DNA from: Capsicum annuum
Taxonomy: Eukaryota > Streptophyta > Magnoliopsida > Solanales > Solanaceae
Length of the DNA stretch: 64,000 nt
Assembly (NCBI RefSeq): GCF_002878395.1
Contig: NW_025860839.1
Span: 217,093 to 281,092, forward strand
Direction of reading: 5' to 3'
Part shown: positions 1 through 10,862 of the stretch, piece after piece
How the letters are laid out: every line of letters begins with the position of its first letter
Position numbering within the stretch: position 1 is the stretch's first letter
Notes under the pieces: generated by a model
Told to the model about the DNA's origin: nothing
What the model saw: only the letters and a program-made list of their open reading frames with translations
Database searches by the model: none
Translations under genes and position numbers: made by a program

Positions 1-1699
1 GTCGATGGTACATTGTTGCATCCTCGAATTTTTAAATATCTCAGAAAGATGCGTATGTCGCATTCTTTAATTAAGACAAATATTTTAAATTTACCTAAAT
101 TTTGTTTAATATTAAAAACATTGATTTAATTTTATGTAAATTCGTAATAATTTATCTGTTTGAAATGCTACTTAATTTTAATAATATTCTTAAATAATAT
201 TTAACTAAGATTATTAATTAATTTAACAAAAATGATTATCAAGTTTCATTATTGATAATGAATAAATAAAATAATAATTAAAATACATAAAATAAAACAA
301 AATAAATATATAAAACTTCCCTGATCTATTAACATGATATTTTCAACGACTGGAAAAAAAAGAGACGCACTGATGGTGTAAAAAAAAAGAATCACACAGA
401 TGATATTTTCACCGACGAAGGATCGCCGATTTTAACGAAAATGGGTTGGGAAAGGTGTTGCTGGTGGGATTTGATGCAAGGAAGAAGGGGGAAGGAGACT
501 CTGGTTTTAACGGCCAGTGGTGAAAGTAGGTGACGCATTCCGGCAAAGGAACGATTCCCGGCGGGCAGCGGTGGGGAGTGGCAGCCGGAATTTCGTTAGT
601 GTTGGGCTATTAAGGAGCGCTGGCAATGGGCTTTCTCTCCGGCGAGAAGTTTTTGGCTAGATCTGGCCTTCCTATGGTGCAGCAGGGGGTGGGAGAATGG
701 GAGAAGAAGGCGACGCGGGTGGTTTGGTGGCTAGATGGTTTCACAAATTAATGTACGTGTATGCATGTTTCGGTGGGTAGGAGTGTTTTCCTATAGTTTC
801 AGTTTGAAATAGGGGCATGACAGTGATATGGTAATGGCAGATTTGGCATATTCCAGTGGAATTTTGCCAAAAAAATTTGGTTGGAATGGGTTTTTATGTT
901 TTCCCTTCACTTGCTTGCCGATTCCGATATCACCGTCGATTTATACCTAAACCTCATCTTTTCTGATTTTGTTTTTGTACTAAGATTGACTGTTTGTTGT
1001 GTTTTTTAATGGGTTTTCAGTGAGTTTTTCGTTAGATTATTCAGAAATAATAAATTTTTATCTTACCTTTTTTAACTTCATATCTCTCCCGTTATCTATT
1101 CCATTTTTATGGTGTTGAATTCAGTAAGGTATGTGCGAATGGATATCGTTTGTTTGTGATATGTATAAATTGACGAGTTACTGCTTATATGAGTGTGAAT
1201 TAATGTGTGAATGAACTATTTTGTGATAGAATGGATTCTGTGCCTATTTTTTTTTCTCTTCCATTTTTTTTGTTCTAAATTTAACTCAACAGTATTAACA
1301 CTCAGTGGCTTAATATACAACACATAATAACAAATAGATTCATCTAATAAATTGAGAACACATACTGAATAATATATAGCAATTATTTAAACAAAGTTTA
1401 TTCATGTTTTGGTTCCTAATAAAATTTGTACAATAAATAACGTAGGATTAAAAAGGAACATGTGTGATGAATTAAGCAGAAGAAAATACGAAATCATCAC
1501 AGATAACTCGAACGAAACTCTCACTTTTGAATCTTCACTCTTTTTTTTACTTCCATTGTTTTCTCACTTTTCTCTCTATATTTTGATGTTTTTCACTCTG
1601 TCAAAGTTTCTAATAATGTAGTCTCTGTGCCTGTATTATACTTTATTTTTTTGGGGGGGTGGGTAAGTCCTTAAGTAGCAGGATTCTGGGGAGGGGGGG
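1..1699 (-). repeat. Left (3') LTR of the Ogre-like element, outer part
   Basis: This matches 19955-21700 over its length with scattered substitutions, for example both begin gtcgatggtacattgttgca. It ends in a G-rich stretch at 1688-1699, where the nested element entered. The LTR resumes at about 5645. No promoter could be recognised confidently. The small open frames here (for example 1409-1621) are LTR sequence with no recognisable product. Confidence 0.88.
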
Positions 1700-2467
1700 T
1701 GATACGAGAATGACCACAGAGATGGACATATGTGAGATGTATTGAACCCGAGACTTGGAGCATGCAAGTGAAGTGCAAAGGATGTCCTAAATAGTCTCCC
1801 AGACAGTCCACAAACTACACCCCAAGGACACCTAAAGTGAAGCCTTTGACTAAGGGGTCTTTTGGACATTTCACATAATTTTTGTAACCTACTATAAATA
1901 GAATATGTTAGGTCATTTACTACTTATACTTTGATGATATTTGTAAGTTGTATAACTCTTTGAAAGACAAATCCTCTCTTCTCTTTAGGAGGCAACCCGA
2001 AACTTGGGTGATACTAGTGTGGAATCACTAGTGTTGCATTCATGGCTTGAGACATTGGTGTTTAGAGGATGTAAACTCCCTCTTGTGTCAACGTAGGAGT
2101 TAGGTTAAATGTTTTGTGTAGTGTTAAGGGTCCAAGAGTATCACATGTTCTTGGGTTCTTAAGATTATACCAACCAAGGTCTAACTATCTATCCTTTGTT
2201 CCTTTTATTCTAGTGATCATTTGTACTATTTTGTTCTTGATTCTAGGGAAGTCGTGAGGTGTTGTTACAATATCATGGTGTTCGTCTTCTTGTTGTGTAA
2301 CTTGGCTTGGTTGTTGGCTGCCTTGGAGTGTTAAACACCTTGTAATCTCTTCATTCTTTCTCTTGTTTGTTGAATCCGAGAGTGGTCTCCAAAAAGGTCC
2401 TCGAATCCTTAAGATTAGTAGACTGATTTGGAGTGTGTTTGTGACCTTCCTTGTTTGTCTTGTATCA
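1700..2467 (+). repeat. 5' LTR of the nested element
   Basis: It begins TGATACGAGAATGACC and ends CTTGTATCA. It is repeated nearly base for base at 4878-5644. It carries a plant-type TATA box and a short stem-loop (ACTAGTG at 2013-2019, CACTAGT at 2026-2032) that is conserved in the other LTR. Confidence 0.88.
1893..1900 (+). promoter_or_regulatory. TATA box of the nested 5' LTR
   Basis: TATAAATA lies in the context aacctactataaatagaa. The same octamer is at 5071-5078 in the 3' LTR. Transcription would be expected to start about 30 bases downstream (inference). Confidence 0.55.
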
Positions 2468-2469
2468 TT

Positions 2470-2481
2470 TGGTATCAAAGC
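2470..2481 (+). other. Primer binding site, initiator tRNA-Met type
   Basis: TGGTATCAAAGC begins 3 bases after the LTR end and differs at one base from the usual plant TGGTATCAGAGC primer site. Confidence 0.8.
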
Positions 2482-4026
2482 TCAAGGCTTGATTTTGTTC
2501 TAACAAAATCAATCTTGGGAAGATCTTACCAAAGTTAGAAATATTGTGTTATTGTTGGACCTTGGTCTAAACTTGTAGTCTTGTGGTGTTGACTTGGCCA
2601 AGAGTTTTGTGACTAGATCTAGTATATTTTTGCTTTTCTAGTATGTTTCTAGTGTTGGTTTCTTTCTCACTAACACTAAAAGTATCTAGATCTAAAGTTT
2701 AGCTTATAATATTGACTAATGTTATAGTGACTTGAAGTTGGCCGTTTGTTGAAGATTGGTAGACGATTGGTGTTGTTTTGTTCTTGAGAAGTTATTGTTA
2801 TGTTCTTGAAGATTGTTATTGTGTTCATCTTGTTTATCGCCTAGTCTTATAACTTAAACTACAAAAGGTGCAAACTTGATTCAAAAAGGTGAAGATAAAG
2901 TTGTAAAGTTTGTTGGTGAGAAGACTTGAACCATCACTTCCTAGACTTGACATCAGCTTTTTCAACTACTATACTTAAATCAAGGAGCCTTGTTTGGTCG
3001 AACTAGTACAAGTCAAGATCATCTTTTTTCTTTTATAATAAACTTACAAAAGACTCAAGACTTATACTTTCTCTCCAAAACCAATTGCCTTTCATTCTAA
3101 ATTGTGTGAAGGTTAAAAATTTCAGATTTGTGACTAAGTTGTGTGGGCCCGAGACAAATTGCATACTTCCACATCACCACTTGCTACTATTCACATCAAT
3201 AATTAAGCTCAAATTTGGATTTTTATAGTTTCTAACTGTTGATTCTTGGTTTCATTAGTTGATCCTAGAACTAATTAACAAACTAGTAAACTCTTACTAG
3301 ATTGTCAATTAGTCCTTTGCATCCATTGTTCGTGTCTACGTTATTTTATACTTTTCTTGTTTATGAATCTTATAATTTCTCGATTCAAGTTTGGACATCA
3401 TTTCCTTGAGTCTTCAAACAAAGAATCTATTCCGACTAAGAAGTAGACTCACCCCTCGACTTATCATAAACTACAAACTGACTTGGAACACTTGTGAATC
3501 CAAGTTGATACGATCAAGTGAGTAAGAGTGTGGTGAGGTTTTTCCAAACTAACTTGTGCTTTGCTTTGTAGGGTTGTTCTTTTATTTTATTTTCTTTTTA
3601 GGTACAATTACAAGGGAACCCGCGACTTCAACCTCTCAACCCATGGAAAATAAAGCCACCAATGTCATTTGGTCCTACCTTACACTATGTCCCGAGACCT
3701 AGCTATGGAAAATAAAAGGTTGGATCGTATGTTAGGTCAAAGGGAGCAAGTGGGATTCCCGGACACACGTCAAGAGAAAGTTCGTAGCTCATGTGAGCTA
3801 CAAGGTAAAAATGCTATCCCCTACACTCTTATGAACTTAGTATGATGTGTTGTGGCTAGTGGGAGCCAAGTAGGTGTAGTTGCGGCTTTGCCTAGGGTAG
3901 CTCAAGTCATCCTTTTGTGATACTCTTGGTGATGTTAGTTCGCGGCAGGACCAAACTCTTGTTGTAAGTACACAAGCACTAGTTGATCCTTTAGATGACG
4001 AAATTGATTCTTCTCGCAAGATTAAT
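2482..4026 (+). other. Leader of the nested element, no recognised gene
   Basis: This is AT-rich interior with no homology I can recognise in any frame. Stop codons are frequent until about 3600. A weakly open, interrupted frame from about 3640 may be the degraded 5' part of the frame annotated at 4027. Confidence 0.5.
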
Positions 4027-4599
4027 TTGTGTCCATCTAGTACTAGCCCTTATAACTTGAGAAAGACTCCATTACCAATTGACGAGAGTATTCACACACT
4101 AGTTGACCCATGTGCGAGCCAAGGTGAGTCTATGTTGGTATGTGAGTTGCCGACAACTATTGAGGATGTGAATGAAGATCAACTTACTCATGAATGTATT
4201 CCACTACTTGAGCATATGTGTGGTGTGCTTGAAAAATCTCAAGTTAGTAATGGTGTTTATAGGGTTGATCTTGATGGTTCACGTGACTCTTTGAACATCT
4301 TGTGTGGTAAAAGCCTTGCTACTAGTTTTGTTCATAAAGATCATGTGTATAGAAATGTTGTAAGTGATGGCATATGTCTTTTTGAGGTAGGACTTCTAGT
4401 CCATATCTCTCTATTCTTGAATATTAATCTTCTCTTAAAGGAAAATGTCATGCGTGATTGTGGGAGTGACATTCTACGGGAAGGAAGGGTTAGCCTTGGC
4501 TTAGACCCTTGGCTACTTCTCCCATCTGACCCCGGCACTCTCTCGAAATGTGGGAATTTCTACATTTCCCACTTGATACTTGGTCAAGACAACAAGTAA
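4027..4599 (+). CDS. Unrecognised 190-residue protein of the nested element
   Basis: This is the longest open frame in the nested element and is in the element's sense direction. It starts MCPSSTSPYNLRK and ends HLILGQDNK. I see no retroviral zinc knuckle, aspartic protease, RT or integrase motif. The middle has a hydrophobic stretch around residues 120-135 (VGLLVHISLFLNINLLL) and the end is rich in Leu, Pro and Asp. It may be a relic of a larger interior ORF that begins upstream, because sequence before 4027 is weakly open but interrupted. It has no RNA or DNA binding motif that I can name. Whether it is translated is unknown. An overlapping minus-strand frame (4341-4538) is treated as a shadow. 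Confidence 0.4.
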   Translation: MCPSSTSPYNLRKTPLPIDESIHTLVDPCASQGESMLVCELPTTIEDVNEDQLTHECIPLLEHMCGVLEKSQVSNGVYRVDLDGSRDSLNILCGKSLATSFVHKDHVYRNVVSDGICLFEVGLLVHISLFLNINLLLKENVMRDCGSDILREGRVSLGLDPWLLLPSDPGTLSKCGNFYISHLILGQDNK

Positions 4600-4863
4600 T
4601 GTTTGATTGGGGTTACTAATGAAGGAAGGCAAGGTTATTTCTTACCTCTTTTTGTTGATGATGACTCTTCATTTGTGCCATTTATACTAAGGTTTTCATG
4701 TTCAACACAAAGGACCCGTGGGTATACTCCATGTTTGTCCCACCTCTGCATGGCATGTGATGCATATATTTTCCTATTCCTAATCCTCATGTCATGAGGA
4801 TATCTTTTTTGTTTGTCCTTTTTTTAATTTTGCAAGGAGCGGATTCGAGGTCGAATTCTTTTT
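4600..4863 (+). other. 3' untranslated part of the nested element
   Basis: This short stretch lies between the end of the 190-codon frame and the polypurine tract. No gene was recognised in it. Confidence 0.5.
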
Positions 4864-4877
4864 AAAAAAGGGGAGGA
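4864..4877 (+). other. Polypurine tract of the nested element
   Basis: AAAAAAGGGGAGGA lies immediately before the 3' LTR start TGATATGAG. This is the expected position for the plus-strand primer. Confidence 0.8.
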
Positions 4878-5644
4878 TGATATGAGAATGACCACGGAGA
4901 TGGACATATGTGAGATGTATTGAACCCGAGACTTGGAGCGTACAAGTGAAGTGAAAAGGATGGCCTAAATAGTCTCCAAAATAGTCCACAACCTACACTC
5001 CAAGGATACCTAAAGTGAAGCCTTTGACTAAAGGGTCTTTTGTACATTTCACACAATTTTTGTAACCTACTATAAATAAAATATGTTAGGTCATTTACTA
5101 CTTAGACTTTGATGATATTTGTAAGTTGTGTTACACTTTGAAAGAAAAATCCTCTCTTATCTTTAGCAGGCAAACCAAAACTAGGGTGATACTAGTGTGG
5201 AATCACTAGTGTGTATTCATGGCTTAAGATGTTGGCGTTTAGAGGAGGTAAAGTCCCTCTTGTATCGACGTAGGAGTTAGGTTAACCGCTGTGTGTAGTG
5301 TCAAGGGTCCAAGAGTATCACATGTTCTTGGGTTCTTAAGAGCATACCAACCAAGGTCTAACTATCTATCCTTTATTCCTTTTATTCTTGTAATCGTTTG
5401 TATTAGTTTGTTCTTGATTTTAGGGAAGTCGTGAGTTGTTGTTACAATATTATGGTGTTCTTCTTCTTGTTGTGTAAGTTGGTTTGGTTTTTGGCTGCCT
5501 TGGTGTGTTAAACACCTCGTAATCTCCTCATTCTTGCTCTTGTTTGTTGAATTCGAGAGTGGTTTCCAAATAGTCCTCGGATCCTTAAGATTAGTTGACT
5601 GATTTGGAGTATGTTTTGTAACCTTCCTTGTTTGTTTTGTATTT
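4878..5644 (+). repeat. 3' LTR of the nested element
   Basis: It is nearly identical to 1700-2467, including TATAAATA at 5071-5078 and the actagtg/cactagt stem-loop at 5191-5210. The last two bases read TT instead of CA, just before a 24-base G run. Confidence 0.86.
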
Positions 5645-6185
5645 GGGGGGGGGGGGGGGGGGGGGGGGAGTTAGCCGAGAACAATTATTTTTTAAGGGGA
5701 ACACTTAATAGGCAGAAGGAGAGGGGATTTTTTTTTTAATTTTGAATTTATTTATTTTTTATTTTTATTATTTTTAATAGAAGATGATAATATTAAATAA
5801 AAATAATAAATAAATAAAATAATAGAATAATAAATATAATAAATATAATAATAACTAATTAATTTTCATATTTAAGAAAATACAATAAATGTTTAGAAAT
5901 AGCCAAAAATAAATATAATTAAGATAGTAATAAAACTACTAGCTTATTTATTTAAAATTAAAAAAAAGGAAAATATTTTTGAATTTTTGTATTATTTATT
6001 TTAAAAAAAATTTCAACAAAATTAAAATAAAATATTCCAAAACTAACTTTATTTAGTTATGTATTTTCTAACTAAAAATTTATTAAAAAAAAATAAGAAT
6101 TAAAATAATATCGGGTCAAATATAAATATTTAATATTGGAAAATAAGTTAAAATTTGGGAGAGGATCAAAAATCACGTGTCTATA
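5645..6185 (-). repeat. Left (3') LTR of the Ogre-like element, inner part
   Basis: After the G run (5645-5668) the sequence resumes matching 21700-22231 and ends cacgtgtctata, which is cacgtgtctaca in the right LTR. Read on the minus strand this is an LTR start TGTAGACACGTG (here TATAGACACGTG). The stretch is strongly AT-rich. Confidence 0.86.
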
Positions 6186-6199
6186 TTTTTTCCCCTCTT
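6186..6199 (-). other. Polypurine tract of the Ogre-like element
   Basis: On the minus strand the sequence reads AAAGAGGGGAAAAA directly before the LTR start, the expected plus-strand primer. Confidence 0.75.
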
Positions 6200-6574
6200 T
6201 ATTTGGAATCTCAAAGAGTTTTCATATAAAGAAGTAGACAAGATATGATTTTTGACCCTCCAATTATTCTAAAGGTAAGGATAAAATAAAAATAAAATTA
6301 AAATACAAGAAAATATGTAACTGAGTCTTGGTTTTGGACCTCCGACCTATCCCGGATTATAAGAAAATCAGGTCACATATAGTTCAGAATTAAACAGTTG
6401 AGAGAAAGAGTTAAAGGTCGAGTGAGGTTCCATCAAGTTTCCGGTTAACGACTTCTGCTTTTTACATTCAAATGACTAACAAAAAATAAAAAATGAAAAT
6501 ACAAATACAAAATGCAATTTCTCTTGAATTTTAATTTGAATCTTCATGAATTAAATTTTAAAATTCACCCAATT

Positions 6575-6763
6575 CTTCATGAGGGCTCCTGATTTGTTAT
6601 TTCTTCACGTTGTTCTTTAGGCCGATTCCTGGACTTGCTTTTTCTCCTCCCAGTTTTTTAGGCGGGCTCCTGGACTTACTTTTTCTTTACCCTGTTCTTC
6701 ATGCGGGCTCTTGGACTTACAACTTCTTTACCCTGTTCTTCAGGAGGGCTCTTGGACTCAAAG
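6575..6763. repeat. Minisatellite, about 41 bp period, 4-5 copies
   Basis: Units resemble cttcatgcgggctcttggac followed by ttacaacttctttaccctgtt. The best-preserved units start near 6655, 6695 and 6736. The array lies in the Ogre 3' untranslated region. Confidence 0.75.
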
Positions 6764-6780
6764 TAAATAGTGAAACAGAA

Positions 6781-6985
6781 AAATAATATCCCATTCTTTA
6801 GAAGGTTCATGAGCAAAAAATAAATTTCCATTATTCAAGAGGGCCTTGAGCATAAAATAAATTTCCATTCTTCAGGAGGGTCCTCAGCATAAAATAAATT
6901 TCCATTCTTCAGGAATGTCATGAGCATAAAGTAAATTCCCATATTTTATGAGGGTCCTGAGCAAAAAGTAAATTATCATCCTTTA
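6781..6985. repeat. Minisatellite, 37 bp period, 5-6 copies
   Basis: Units read aaataaatttccattcttca then ggagggtcctcagcata. They share the ttcttcaggaggg core of the neighbouring 41-bp array but have a different spacer, which suggests common origin. Confidence 0.8.
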
Positions 6986-8021
6986 CCCATACTTTTTTTT
7001 TAATTTTTCAACATTTTCATTTTTTCATATTTTCATTCATCATTTTTTTTGCCCCAGTTTGTATTGGGAAAATTTGTGTGTTTCACCAAATCTTAATGTT
7101 TTGAAAAATATAGTGAAAGAATAATCGAAACTTGAAATAGTTTTAGTAAGTACGTCTTGCAAAGAGTAAAATTTACCCTAACCAAGATCCAGCATCGTGT
7201 GCTGTAACCATGCTTCTTGCATTGACATAAGTGCGGAATTGCATCCTCTATCTGAAAACGTTAATGTGAAAAAGCATATCCCATCTCTATTTTAAAAAAA
7301 GAAAAATTGTGAGTTTTAAAACATGCGGTGGTTGGTTTGTGGCATTTGTCTTTTGAAGCGATCACTCTTGCATTTTCCATGCTCAACTCCTTTTTCAATC
7401 CTTGATAAAGATTTGTTGACTTATCATACTTTCGTCCCAATTTTTGACTACTGAGACTCTCAATTCAAAGCATATTACTCTTGTATGATGTTTTCGGGTT
7501 TAACTACAATGCACCTTTTATCTTTTCATGAGTCCAAAATTGTCAGATCACAATTATTCTGAGTACTTTATTTTACTTTGAAAGGTTATCTTTGTGCGTC
7601 AACCTTTGGTCTCGCTTTGTATCATTGATGAAGTTGGTGGAAATTTTAGAGTCTTTTCTCATTTGACTTGACGTGAATTTGATTCAAAAACACACAAAAG
7701 ATGACAATAATTTTTCATTTAACGACAAAGACACAAAGAATAATCAAAATAAAAAAAAAAGATAATAAGCATCTCTTTTCAAAACAAAAAGGAAAACTTA
7801 TCCAAACGTGAAAACCAATTCTTGTGATTATGATATTCATTTTGAATCAAACAACCAGATCTACCCAGACCAATCATTACAACTTTTGCCCACTTATTGA
7901 GTTTGATATGGAGCCATTCTTCAACATGCTCCCTCTAGATCACAATCCTCTTTTGGCTAATGGCATTTCAGTGAATTTTTGCCAACAAGCCTATCTTATT
8001 TTCATTTCTTTCTCAACTTAC

Positions 8022-8140
8022 AGTCACCTTATGGAGCCCATATGGGTTTTCAGCAATAAGACTCTCTCATTTCAATATTGTCACAACTCACTGTCGCCTT
8101 ATGTTGCCTAAAAGGGTTTTTACCAATAAGACTCTCTCAT
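8022..8140. repeat. Imperfect two-copy direct repeat, about 69 bp period
   Basis: A segment reading cagtcaccttatggagccca...aataagactctctcat is repeated as ctgtcgccttatgttgccta...aataagactctctcat. Confidence 0.6.
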
Positions 8141-8749
8141 ATTTATTTTTCATTTATTTTTTTATTTTTTTTATTCTTAAAGAAAAATGACACCCAAAAT
8201 ATGAAATATCATGGACCCATAATATGTTTAACCTTGACATTCTCAAAGATTGATCTGAACGTCTTTCTTTGGTTGTAACTTGGCTTTTGGAAAGGGTTAG
8301 AAAGAAAGGGTGGCATGAGGCTCAAAAATTTACATGACATTGGGTGAAGCATACAACTTTTGGAATCGACTTTTTAAAGAAATAAATTTTTTTCTAGTTT
8401 TATTTCAGTCTGGGCAACTTGAATTTTCTTTTGGTTGGACTAAAGCCTAGAGTAGGGCTGCCTACGTATCTTGTCATAGCAAGAATCAGGTCAAACGTAG
8501 TTCATAAAAGTCATTCTCTTTATTAATTTTGTTTTTTTATCATCAACATAATTTTTAATATACTTATTATTATTCTTCCCTTTTTTTACTTTAATTCAAT
8601 TCGAAAAGAGGGGTACGAAAAAAGATAAAAGCTCAAAAGGGGTAAGCAAAAGTTGATTTATTATTCGGATAGTAGAACAAAATGCCTTCTTCACTTCAAT
8701 CTTTTAAAATGTAAGTACAAAACATACATAACATAATTGTACATGAATA

Positions 8750-9935
8750 TCATACATAATATCTTTTAACTGCGTCAGCATTGATCGACATTCCTTCTAT
8801 TTTGCCTCCTACATCAGTCAAATATAATGCGTCATTAGGTAATAATTTCTTCACCATGAATGGTCCTTGCCAATTAGGATAAAATTTTCCTTTGACTTCA
8901 ATCAAATGGGGGAGGATGTGTCTTAACACTAACTGACCAGCTTCAAAATATCTGTGATGAACCTTTTTTGTTGTATGCCTATGCCATTCTCCTTTGGTAT
9001 TGGCCCATTGATCATCATCAATTTCAGCTTTCACAACTACTCTAAGAGATGGAATCTCAATCTCTGGATATATAACTATTTATGTTTCGTACACCAACGA
9101 GTAAGGAGTTGCACCAATTGAAGTCTGAACTATAGTGCGATAACTCAACAAAGTAAAAGACAACTTTTCTTGCCATTGTCACAATCCTTGCACCATTTTG
9201 CAAAGTATTTTCTTTAGGTTCTTGTTGGCAGCTTCCAAAACACCGTTCGTCTTCGGGCGATAAGAAGTTAAATTTCAATGCATAATCTTAAATTGCTGAC
9301 ACACCTCTAGCATCAAATGGCTGTTGAGATTTGTAGCATTATCCGTGATAATTATCTTTGGAATGCCAAACCGACAAATGATGTTGGAGTGAACAAAATC
9401 GACCACTGCTTTCTTGGTCACAGACTTAAAAGTTACTGTTTCACCCACTTCATGAAGTAATCAATGGCTACCAAGATAAACCTATGTCCATTTGAGGCCT
9501 TCAGGTCAATTGGTCCAATTACGTCCATTCCCCGTGCCATAAAAGGCCATGGAGCAGTCATTGTATGCAACTCAGATAGAGAAGAATGTATCAAGTCCCC
9601 GTGTACCTGACATTCATGACATTTACGAATGAAACAGATGAAATCTCGCTCCATGGTGAGCCAATAATAACTTGCTCGAAGAATTTTCTTTGCCAAAACA
9701 TACCCGCTCATATGTGGTCCACAAATCCTAGAATGTACTTTAGTCATCATTTTTGAAGTTTTTCTAGCATCTATGCACCTTAAGAGTCCTAAATTTGGAG
9801 TCCTCTTACACAAGATTCCCCCACTTAGGAAAAATTCACTAGACAAATGTTGAATAGTTCTCTTTTGGTTACCATCGGCATGTACAAGATATTTTTTAGT
9901 CTGAATGTATTCTTTAATAACATGGAATCACGATT
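8750..9935 (-). pseudogene. int: Ogre-like integrase, frameshifted
   Basis: Integrase inserts the retrotransposon cDNA into chromosomal DNA. From 9846 leftward the protein shows an N-terminal zinc-binding region ending CHECQVHGDLIH, then GMDVIGPI with the first catalytic Asp. The second Asp (IITDNATN, near 9340) and the Glu (NGVLEAANKN, near 9235) are visible in other frames, so the DDE triad survives but is split. A probable one-base deletion near 9433-9440 shifts the frame after the YFMKWV segment, and further stops follow. The C-terminus (9034-8750) has GPFMVKKLL and ends INADAVKRYYV, typical of Tat-lineage integrases with no chromodomain. It is the last domain of the pol region. Confidence 0.85.
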
Positions 9936-9941
9936 CCCTAT

Positions 9942-10440
9942 TTAGTTCTTCTTCCACATTACAATATGCATGTTATTAAATATTTGTATATGTAAGGGGT
10001 TGATATGAGTCTTGTCAGGATGTTGGAGCATCGAAGATAAGGTCGCTAAAGCATCAACAATCTCATTATGAGCTCTAGGAATATGCTTGAACTTTACTGA
10101 TACAAATCGTTGACAAAGATCCTGCAAACAACCTCAATATGGTAGGAGTTTTGAATCACGAGTTTTCCAATCTCTTTGAGTCTCCTAAAACCAACAGTTC
10201 TTAGACATCCATGGCAATAGCTAGCCCCAAACCCAGAATATAAGCTTCATATTCTTCCAAATTATTGGTATAGTAGAATTGAAGTTGGGCTATTATAGGA
10301 TAATATTTCCCTAATTTAGGAATAAGAACTGCTCTTATCCCTACTCCTTTTACATTAGCTTCTCCATCAAAGAACAACCTCCAACCTGAGTAGTAATCAT
10401 TAGAAATAACCTCTTTAATATATAATACCTCTTCATCCAA
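9942..10440 (-). pseudogene. Ogre-like RNase H remnant
   Basis: RNase H degrades the RNA strand of the RNA-DNA hybrid during reverse transcription. The fragment 10440-10201 contains WRLFFDGEAN with the first acidic residue and NLEEYEAYILGL with the second. A third (LGDS) is readable in another frame near 10190. The fragment 10127-9942 holds the end of the domain, FKHIPRAHNEIVDALATL. Stops and a frame change separate the two pieces. It lies between RT and integrase, as in all Ty3-gypsy pol genes. Confidence 0.8.
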
Positions 10441-10862
10441 AAAATAAGTCCTTAATGTCTCATATTCTTTATCAATAGTATTTTAATCCAAATTATCTGC
10501 TAAAGCTTGAGCTTTCATTACAGTGCGTGTCACATAGATAATATCAAACACTGTGAGTAGCTTCTGCCATTTTGCGAGTCTGCCTATGGACATAGGCATC
10601 TAAAAAATATACATTAAGGTATCCATACGGGAGATGAAGTAATTAGTGTAAGAAAAAAGGTAATGCTTCAAATTTTATGCTACCCAAGTTAAGGTGCAAC
10701 ATATCTTTTCAAGAAGAGTGTACTTAGCCTCATAAGTAGTGAACTTTTTGCTAAGGTAGTAGATGGCCTATTATTTTCTGCTTGTGACATGATGTTGACC
10801 CAATACACAACCAAAAGAATTTTCTAACACATACATATACAATATCAAGGGCCTGGCTGGCT

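Larger units (their letters stand above)
1700..5644 (+). mobile_element. Nested non-autonomous LTR element (LARD-like), 3.9 kb
   Basis: Two direct repeats of about 768 bp (1700-2467 and 4878-5644) flank a 2.4 kb interior. The 5' LTR starts TGATAC and ends GTATCA, a perfect 6-bp terminal inverted repeat. It is followed 2 bases later by a primer site matching initiator tRNA-Met, and the 3' LTR is preceded by a polypurine tract. The interior has no gag, RT or integrase homology that I can see, only one 190-codon frame of unknown function. Both ends abut G-runs, consistent with a GGGGG target duplication. It lies inside the Ogre left LTR, so it is younger than that insertion. Confidence 0.85.
6200..8749 (-). 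other. Long 3' untranslated region of the Ogre-like element
   Basis: About 2.5 kb lies between the integrase stop and the polypurine tract. It has no coding homology. It contains two adjacent minisatellites (6575-6763 and 6781-6985), an imperfect 69-bp duplication (8022-8140) and, at about 8460-8505, the motif tacgtatc...aatcaggtcaaacgtag that recurs in Ogre sequence elsewhere in the window. The frames at 7824-8111 and 8078-8278 are on the opposite strand and have no recognisable product. Confidence 0.6.

Noticed and set aside
7824..8278. Plus-strand frames of 95 and 66 codons
   Set aside because: They are in the 3' untranslated region of a minus-strand element and overlap a short duplicated segment. 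No homology is recognisable.
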